From: Prevotella sp. UBA1395
GTDB taxonomy: Bacteria > Bacteroidota > Bacteroidia > Bacteroidales > Bacteroidaceae
Reading direction: 5' to 3'
Assembly: GCA_002305235.1 (NCBI GenBank)
Contig: DBQL01000088.1
Span: 1-6,814 of the forward strand
DNA length: 6,814 nt
The notes under the pieces are model-generated. The model was not told where the DNA came from, searched no databases, and saw only the letters and a list, made by a program, of their open reading frames with translations. A program made the translations under genes and the position numbers. The first letter of the stretch is position 1. Each line of letters starts with the position of its first letter. Below, piece after piece: positions 1 to 4,786 of the stretch.

Positions 1-2169
1 GTGGAAAGACTGCCGCTGGAACGGTCTAATTTTCTCAAGAAGGCCATACCCGATCGGCTTCCCGACGGGAAGAAAATGAACTTGGCGAATGCCATCGAAT
101 ATACCCCTGAGCTGCGGGAGGCCGAGGCTTCCAACGACCCTAAGGAGCGCAACACCATCAAATATGCCAAGCAGCTGGAGGGTACGGTGCGGGGAACGGG
201 CATCCATGCCTGCGGATTTATCATCTGTCGAGACCCCATCAGCGACTGGGTGCCGGTGGCAACGGCCGACGACCCCGATTTCCCGGAACTGAAATGTGCC
301 GTGACACAATATGACGGTCATGTGATAGAAACGACCGGACTGATCAAGATGGACTTCCTCGGACTGAAGACTTTGTCAGAGTTGAAAGAGGCCTGTAAGG
401 TCATCGAGCGCACCACGGGTGATGTCGTCGACATTGACCATATACCCATCGATGACGAGCTGACCTATCAGCTCTACCAAAAAGGACAGACCATCGGCAC
501 GTTCCAGTTTGAGTCGCCGGGCATGCAGAAGAACCTTCGGGAGCTGCATCCCACCGTTTTCGAGGACCTCATCGCCATGAATGCCCTCTACCGGCCGGGA
601 CCAATGGACTATATTCCCGATTTCATCAAGCGCAAGCATGATCCGTCGCTGGTGACATACGATATTCCGTGTATGGAGAAATATCTCAAAGACACCTACG
701 GAATCACGGTCTATCAGGAGCAGGTGATGCTTCTCTCGCGTCAGTTGGCCAACTTCACCCGCGGCGAGAGCGACGCACTGCGTAAGGCGATGGGAAAGAA
801 GAAGAAGAATATCGTAGACAAGATGAAGCCCAAATTTCTGAAACAGGGAGAGGCCAACGGCCACGACCCCAAGGTTTTGGAGAAGATTTGGTCTGACTGG
901 GAGAAATTCGCCTCGTATGCCTTCAACAAGTCGCACGCCACCTGCTACTCGTGGGTAGCCTATCAGACGGCATATCTCAAGGCACACTACCCTGCCGAAT
1001 ACATGGCCGCCCTGATGACACGACGATTCTCGGATATTGGCGAGATTACCAAACTGATGGAGGAATGCAAGGCCATGAACATTCCCACGCTCGGTCCCGA
1101 CGTGAACGAGAGCTATGTGGAGTTTGGCGTAAACAAAAAGGGTGAGATTCGCTTCGGACTGTCGGCCATCAAGGGCATGGGGTCTGCCGCGGCAGAAACG
1201 ATCGTTAAGGAGCGACAGGAAAACGGCCTCTACAAAGATATTTACGACTTTGTGGAGCGTGTAAGTCTGCGTGATGTCAACAAGAAAGCATTGGAAAGCC
1301 TTGCCCTGAGCGGCGGCCTCGACTGCTTCGGGCTTATGCGTGAACAATATCTGGCCACCAACTCTAAGGGCGAGGTGTTCCTCGACAGTTTGGTACGCTT
1401 TGGCCAACAGTACCAGCTGGACAAGGCCGAGGCTGCCAACTCGCTGTTTGGCGGCATGGTGTCAGACATTGCCATTGCCACACCGATGGTACCCCACGCC
1501 GAGCCTTGGAGCAATATCGAGCGCCTCGGCAAAGAGAAAGAGCTGGTGGGTATATATCTTTCGGCCCACCCCTTGGACGACTATGCCTTCATTTTGGAAA
1601 ACATGTGCAACACCACCTGTGCCGAGATGGGCAACCGCGACAACTATGAAAAACTGTCGGAGAGGCAGGAACTTACGTTTGGCGGGATAGTGACCAAGGT
1701 GAACTCACGATTCAACAAAACCGGCAAGCCGTTCGGCATCGTGACTATCGAAGACTTTGATGGGGCGGGAGAACTCATGCTCTTTGGCGAAGACTGGGGC
1801 AACTGGGGCAACCGTCTCACCGAGGGCAGCTCGGTGTTTGTCACGGCTACATGCACCAAGAAATTTGTCAACAGCGACAGGTACTATATGTTCATCAAGA
1901 GCATAGAGTATCTCCAGACCGTGAAGGAAGAGCGCGTGGAGCGATTCACCATCAACGTGAAGAGCAAAAACATTGATGATGCCGTGGCCAACGATATTCT
2001 CTCGATGGTCAACGAGGCTCCCGGCAAGACCGAGCTCTATTTCAATATCCACGACGAGGAGAACGGAACGAACATTCTCTTGCATGCGCGGTCGGGAGGC
2101 ATAGAGGTCAGGAAGTCACTGGTACAATATATCAAGGAAACAGAAAACATGAGTTACAGCGTCAACTGA
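1..2169 (+). CDS. dnaE: DNA polymerase III alpha subunit, C-terminal 722 residues (5' end outside window)
   Basis: Replicative polymerase catalytic subunit, which extends DNA at the fork with the beta clamp. The frame is open from base 1, so the GTG there is an internal Val codon; roughly 500 residues (PHP domain and the first part of the palm) lie upstream, judged against a usual length near 1,200. Visible residues numbered from base 1: the third catalytic Asp is D118 in the palm motif KMDFLGL (equivalent to E. coli D555), so the D-x-D pair is outside the window. Further family blocks are ALYRPGPM (195-202), YQEQVM (238-243), LRKAMGKKK (260-268), FNKSHA (308-313), a helix-hairpin-helix segment [11 protein letters not shown] (384-394), and an OB fold from about 557 to 640. 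The C terminus to 722 resembles the family's last small domain. Stop TGA at 2167-2169. tsaE starts about 40 nt downstream on the same strand. The identification is firm; a DnaE-type rather than PolC-type enzyme is clear because the catalytic core is not followed by PolC features. Confidence 0.97.
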   Translation: MERLPLERSNFLKKAIPDRLPDGKKMNLANAIEYTPELREAEASNDPKERNTIKYAKQLEGTVRGTGIHACGFIICRDPISDWVPVATADDPDFPELKCAVTQYDGHVIETTGLIKMDFLGLKTLSELKEACKVIERTTGDVVDIDHIPIDDELTYQLYQKGQTIGTFQFESPGMQKNLRELHPTVFEDLIAMNALYRPGPMDYIPDFIKRKHDPSLVTYDIPCMEKYLKDTYGITVYQEQVMLLSRQLANFTRGESDALRKAMGKKKKNIVDKMKPKFLKQGEANGHDPKVLEKIWSDWEKFASYAFNKSHATCYSWVAYQTAYLKAHYPAEYMAALMTRRFSDIGEITKLMEECKAMNIPTLGPDVNESYVEFGVNKKGEIRFGLSAIKGMGSAAAETIVKERQENGLYKDIYDFVERVSLRDVNKKALESLALSGGLDCFGLMREQYLATNSKGEVFLDSLVRFGQQYQLDKAEAANSLFGGMVSDIAIATPMVPHAEPWSNIERLGKEKELVGIYLSAHPLDDYAFILENMCNTTCAEMGNRDNYEKLSERQELTFGGIVTKVNSRFNKTGKPFGIVTIEDFDGAGELMLFGEDWGNWGNRLTEGSSVFVTATCTKKFVNSDRYYMFIKSIEYLQTVKEERVERFTINVKSKNIDDAVANDILSMVNEAPGKTELYFNIHDEENGTNILLHARSGGIEVRKSLVQYIKETENMSYSVN

Positions 2170-2209
2170 TGCCGTGACAAGATATTCAAGAGATAAAAAG
2201 TATCAAGAT

Positions 2210-2623
2210 ATGCAGATAAAGATTGAATCATTAGAAAACATCCGTGAAGCAGCACGGGAGTTTACCAAACACATCGGCGACCATAGTGTCTTTGCCTTTT
2301 ACGGCAAGATGGGTGCCGGCAAGACGACCTTCATCAAGGCCATCTGCGAAGAGCTGGGGGTGAAAGAAGTAATCACTTCGCCCACCTTTGCCATCGTCAA
2401 TGAGTATCGCTCGGAAACAACCGATGAGCTGATCTATCATTTCGACTTCTACCGTATCAAGAAATTGGAAGAGGTCTACGACATGGGCTATGAGGATTAC
2501 TTTTACAGTGGTGCCCTGTGCTTTTTGGAGTGGCCGGAGCTGATCGAGGATATCCTGCCGGGAGATGCCGTCAAGGTGAATATCACCGAGACAGAAGATG
2601 GCAGCAGGGTGGTTGAATTCTAA
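2210..2623 (+). CDS. tsaE: tRNA threonylcarbamoyladenosine biosynthesis ATPase TsaE
   Basis: P-loop ATPase of the TsaB-TsaD-TsaE complex, which makes t6A at position 37 of ANN-decoding tRNAs in the cytoplasm. Numbering from the ATG at 2210 (137 residues): Walker A GKMGAGKT at 32-39, the family motif TSPTF at 56-60, HFDFYR at 77-82, and a Walker-B-like FLEWPE at 105-110. All are hallmarks of the YjeE/TsaE family, and the length is typical. The frame extends upstream to a GTG at 2174, which would add 12 residues ([12 protein letters not shown]); I prefer ATG 2210 because the family normally starts only a few residues before the first helix and the added segment is lysine-rich and carries no motif. 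No clear Shine-Dalgarno precedes either start; the leader is A-rich, as is common in Bacteroidota. It lies 40 nt after dnaE and may share its transcript. In several Bacteroidota tsaE neighbours porX directly; here the two are close but convergent, with trxA between them. Confidence 0.95.
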   Translation: MQIKIESLENIREAAREFTKHIGDHSVFAFYGKMGAGKTTFIKAICEELGVKEVITSPTFAIVNEYRSETTDELIYHFDFYRIKKLEEVYDMGYEDYFYSGALCFLEWPELIEDILPGDAVKVNITETEDGSRVVEF

Positions 2624-2627
2624 CGAA

Positions 2628-2658
2628 TTTGGCACAGTGTTTGTAAGAAATATAATAG
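2628..2658 (+). promoter_or_regulatory. Candidate Bacteroidota-type promoter for trxA
   Basis: The 82-nt AT-rich gap between tsaE and trxA contains TTTG (2628-2631), then 19 nt, then TATAATAG (2651-2658). The Bacteroides-type consensus is TTTG, about 19 nt, TAnnTTTG: the upstream box and spacing match exactly, while the -7 box matches at four of six fixed positions and also resembles a classical TATAAT. A start a few bases downstream would leave an AT-rich leader of about 40 nt before ATG 2706, with no Shine-Dalgarno, which is normal in this phylum. The element is short and AT-rich DNA gives such matches by chance, so this is only a candidate; trxA could instead be read from the dnaE-tsaE transcript. 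Confidence 0.35.
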
Positions 2659-2705
2659 TTGCGACAGATTGCATCAAATAATAATTATTTATAATAAGAA
2701 CAACA

Positions 2706-3023
2706 ATGGAAGTAGAAATCACAACCGCAAATTTCGAGAGTTATAAAAATGGCGAGCTGCCTTTGGTACTCGACTTGTGGGCAACATGGTGCGGTCCTTG
2801 CCGCATGGTAGGTCCCATCATGTCGGAACTGGCCAAGGAATACGACGGCAAACTGATTGTAGGCAAGTGCGACGTAGAGGAAAACGACGACATCGCGATG
2901 GAGTTTGGCGTGAGAAACATTCCCACCATTCTCTTCTTCAAGGGCGGTCAGCTGGTAGACAAGTTTGTTGGAGCCACCTCCAAGGACAAGTTCCAAGAGA
3001 TGTTTGAAGCATTGCTGAAATAA
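2706..3023 (+). CDS. trxA: Thioredoxin
   Basis: Small cytoplasmic disulfide reductase of 105 residues, the usual length for a single-domain thioredoxin. The redox motif WCGPC is at 28-32 in the context DLWATWCGPCRM. The buried Asp is D23 (E. coli D26), the cis-proline is P73 in NIPT, and the fold ends with the expected FFKGGQLVDKFVGA strand-turn-strand block and a C-terminal helix. There is no signal peptide, so it is not one of the periplasmic thioredoxin-like proteins common in this phylum. One additional Cys (C55, in GKCDVEEN) lies on the strand before the third helix; I believe it is common in Bacteroidota thioredoxins and it is not part of the active site. The start ATG 2706 gives the standard N terminus and is preceded by an AT-rich leader (about 2676-2705). 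The gene is probably read from its own promoter and ends at the terminator at 3071-3106. Confidence 0.97.
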   Translation: MEVEITTANFESYKNGELPLVLDLWATWCGPCRMVGPIMSELAKEYDGKLIVGKCDVEENDDIAMEFGVRNIPTILFFKGGQLVDKFVGATSKDKFQEMFEALLK

Positions 3024-3032
3024 TTTTCAGCA
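3013..3032 (+). other. Hairpin across the trxA stop codon
   Basis: Perfect 8-bp inverted repeat: TGCTGAAA (3013-3020) pairs with TTTCAGCA (3025-3032), leaving a 4-nt loop that begins with the trxA stop codon TAA (3021-3023). No T-tract follows, so it is not a terminator itself. It is the first of three successive hairpins in the trxA 3' region. Confidence 0.5.
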
Positions 3033-3055
3033 TACCTCATTTCTATCTTGAGGTA
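3033..3055 (+). other. Second 3' hairpin of trxA
   Basis: Perfect 7-bp inverted repeat: TACCTCA (3033-3039) and TGAGGTA (3049-3055) with a 9-nt loop. It starts on the base directly after the preceding hairpin. There is no following T-tract on either strand, so it is more likely an mRNA 3'-end structure than a terminator. Confidence 0.45.
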
Positions 3056-3070
3056 GAATATATAAGCATG

Positions 3071-3106
3071 AAAGAGCCTCATCCCGTATGGACGAGGCTC
3101 TTTTTT
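3071..3106 (+). terminator. Intrinsic terminator of trxA
   Basis: Perfect 10-bp stem AAAGAGCCTC (3071-3080) with GAGGCTCTTT (3094-3103), followed by a run of six T (3101-3106) that overlaps the end of the stem. The 13-nt loop can fold further through TCC (3082-3084) and GGA (3090-3092). This is a classical Rho-independent terminator for + strand transcription from trxA. Read on the - strand, the same stem ends in only three T before C, so it would be a weak terminator for porX transcripts. Confidence 0.9.
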
Positions 3107-3139
3107 GATGGCAAGGCATGAGGTGAATTCGGCTACCGC

Positions 3140-3155
3140 CATGCCCTGTGGCATG
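3140..3155. repeat. Small inverted repeat downstream of porX
   Basis: CATGCC (3140-3145) and GGCATG (3150-3155) form a 6-bp stem with a 4-nt loop, 12 nt past the porX stop on the - strand. A further GGCATG copy lies at 3115-3120 and could compete for pairing. No T-tract follows on the - strand, so I do not call a terminator; no better porX terminator is visible. Confidence 0.35.
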
Positions 3156-3167
3156 AAAACAAGACGA

Positions 3168-4784
3168 CTATCGCTTACGGGGAGTAAGTGTAACCAAGGG
3201 AATCAGCATCTCCTCCATCGATATGCCGCCGTGCTGAAAGGTGTCTTTGTAATAAGACACATAGTAATTGTAATTGTTGGGGTAGGCAAAGAAGCTGGCA
3301 CCGGATGCAAACACATAATTCGTGCTGACATTGGGTGATGGCAATTGCGCCTTGCGGGGGTCCTTGATGACAAACACATCCTTGGCATTGTAGCTCAGGT
3401 TCTTGCCGAGCTTGTAGCGCAGGTTGGTGTTGGTGTTACGGTCGCCGATAATCTTGACGGGATCGGTAACGCGTACCGACCCGTGGTCTGTGGTGAGGAT
3501 GACCCGATAATCGCTTTGCGCCAACCTGCGGAAAAGGTCAGACATGACCGAATGTCGGAACCAACTCAACGTGATACTGCGGTAGGCACTCTCGCTATTG
3601 GCCAGCTCACGCACCATCTTCGACTCGGTGCGGGCATGTGACAACATATCAATGAAGTTGACCACGACGACGTTGAGGTCATTGATCTTCAAATCATTAT
3701 ATTGTTGTAGGAAACGATCGCCGGCTGCCGAGTCATTGATCTTGTGATAACTGAACTTGTCATGTCTGCGGTAACGGTCTATCTGTGTACGAATGAGTGG
3801 GGCCTCGTTGAGATTTTTCCCCTCTTCCTCATCCTCGTCGACCCACAACTCCGGGAACATCTCGGCGATCTTATTGGGCATCAAGCCACTGAAAATAGCA
3901 TTACGGGCATATTGCGTGGCCGTGGGGAGAATGCTCATATACATACTCTCATCAATATCAAACTGGTCGGCAATCTCTTGTGCCAGCACCTTCCACTGAT
4001 CCCAACGGAAATTATCAATAACAATCAGAAAGACCTTTTCGCCCGCATTGATGGCCGGAAAGACCTTTTCCTTGAAAATGTCTGTGCTGAGCATGGGCGA
4101 ATCAGGGGGTGTCTCGGCACCGTGACCTTGATGCGCGGAGAAGGCCCTCGACGCCGGCGAAGACGAAGAGTTGAATCTTGACATCCAGTCCATATAATTC
4201 TTCTTCACGTATTTGCCAAATCCAAGGTCGGCCTCTTCCTTTTGCATTTGAAGCATTTCGGTCATCTGACTGTCGGTGGAACTAAGCTCCAGCTCCCAAT
4301 GCACCAAACGTTTGTAGACTTCCATCCAGTCTTTGCAATCTTGGCAATCGGCGATCTGCATGGCCAATTGCCGGTATTCCTGCTGGTAACCGCTCTGCGT
4401 TACCTCGGTGACAATCTCCCTACGGTGAATGTTCTTTTTCAACGTGAGCAGAATTTGACTTGGGTTTACAGGCTTGATGAGATAGTCGGCGATCTTGGAA
4501 CCGATGGCCTGATCCATGATATTTTCCTCTTCACTCTTGGTCACCATCACCACAGGTGTCTGCGGTTGAATCTCCTTGATGCGCTGCAAGGTCTCCAGCC
4601 CGGTAAGTCCGGGCATCATCTCGTCAAGCATGATGAGGTCAAAGGTCTGCTGATGGCATTCCTCGATGGCGTCGGCCCCATTGCTCACCGTGGTCACTTC
4701 ATATCCCTTCTTCTGAAGAAAGAGAATGTGGGCCTTGAGAAGTGCGATCTCATCATCGACCCATAGAATATATCCATTGCTCAT
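3168..4784 (-). CDS. porX: PorX-type response regulator with PglZ/alkaline-phosphatase-like domain
   Basis: Cytoplasmic two-component response regulator, 538 residues. Residues 1-120 form a complete receiver domain: acidic pocket D10/D11, phospho-acceptor D54 in MLDEMMPG, T82, and K104 in IKP. A helical region (about 120-200) leads through a Ser/Pro-rich linker (205-231) into a PglZ-family alkaline-phosphatase-like domain (about 235-538). Candidate metal and catalytic residues are D257 in VIDNFRWDQW, T288/T290 in LPTATQYARN, D379 and H383 in FIDMLSH, D433/H434 in TTDHGS, and H518 in QHGGISMEE. There is no DNA-binding domain. In Porphyromonas gingivalis PorX acts with the kinase PorY and sigma factor SigP to control T9SS genes, and its phosphatase-like domain is a zinc-dependent phosphodiesterase on oligonucleotides; I infer the same type of role here. 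PorY is not in the window. The start ATG 4784 lies 2 nt after the stop of the PorW-like gene and has AGAAGGA (4793-4799) 8 nt upstream, so the two are probably translated as an operon. Confidence 0.93.
   Translation of the reverse strand: MSNGYILWVDDEIALLKAHILFLQKKGYEVTTVSNGADAIEECHQQTFDLIMLDEMMPGLTGLETLQRIKEIQPQTPVVMVTKSEEENIMDQAIGSKIADYLIKPVNPSQILLTLKKNIHRREIVTEVTQSGYQQEYRQLAMQIADCQDCKDWMEVYKRLVHWELELSSTDSQMTEMLQMQKEEADLGFGKYVKKNYMDWMSRFNSSSSPASRAFSAHQGHGAETPPDSPMLSTDIFKEKVFPAINAGEKVFLIVIDNFRWDQWKVLAQEIADQFDIDESMYMSILPTATQYARNAIFSGLMPNKIAEMFPELWVDEDEEEGKNLNEAPLIRTQIDRYRRHDKFSYHKINDSAAGDRFLQQYNDLKINDLNVVVVNFIDMLSHARTESKMVRELANSESAYRSITLSWFRHSVMSDLFRRLAQSDYRVILTTDHGSVRVTDPVKIIGDRNTNTNLRYKLGKNLSYNAKDVFVIKDPRKAQLPSPNVSTNYVFASGASFFAYPNNYNYYVSYYKDTFQHGGISMEEMLIPLVTLTPRKR
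4028..4070. repeat. 13-bp direct repeat inside porX
   Basis: GAAAGACCTTTTC occurs exactly at 4028-4040 and again at 4058-4070, 30 bp (10 codons) apart and in frame. It encodes EKVF twice, at residues 239-242 and 249-252 at the entry to the PglZ domain. It may be a chance result of the repeated peptide, or the trace of a small in-frame duplication. Confidence 0.6.
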
Positions 4785-4786
4785 AA

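Noticed and set aside
376..1407. 343-residue open frame on the - strand within dnaE
   Set aside because: It lies wholly antisense to clear DnaE catalytic motifs, shows no recognisable domain, and long antisense frames are expected opposite a GC-balanced, strongly codon-biased gene.
2231..2722. 163-residue - strand frame across tsaE and its 3' gap
   Set aside because: The P-loop and family motifs of TsaE on the + strand explain this DNA; the - strand product has no recognisable domain.
3105..3338. Small + strand gene downstream of trxA
   Set aside because: It begins right after the terminator T-tract and mostly overlaps the porX C terminus in antisense; no ribosome-binding or protein-family signal.
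3744..4766. Open frames on the + strand opposite porX (3744-4181 and 4242-4766)
   Set aside because: They are antisense to the receiver and PglZ motifs of porX; the translated products are His/Leu/Arg-rich without a family pattern and have no leader signals.
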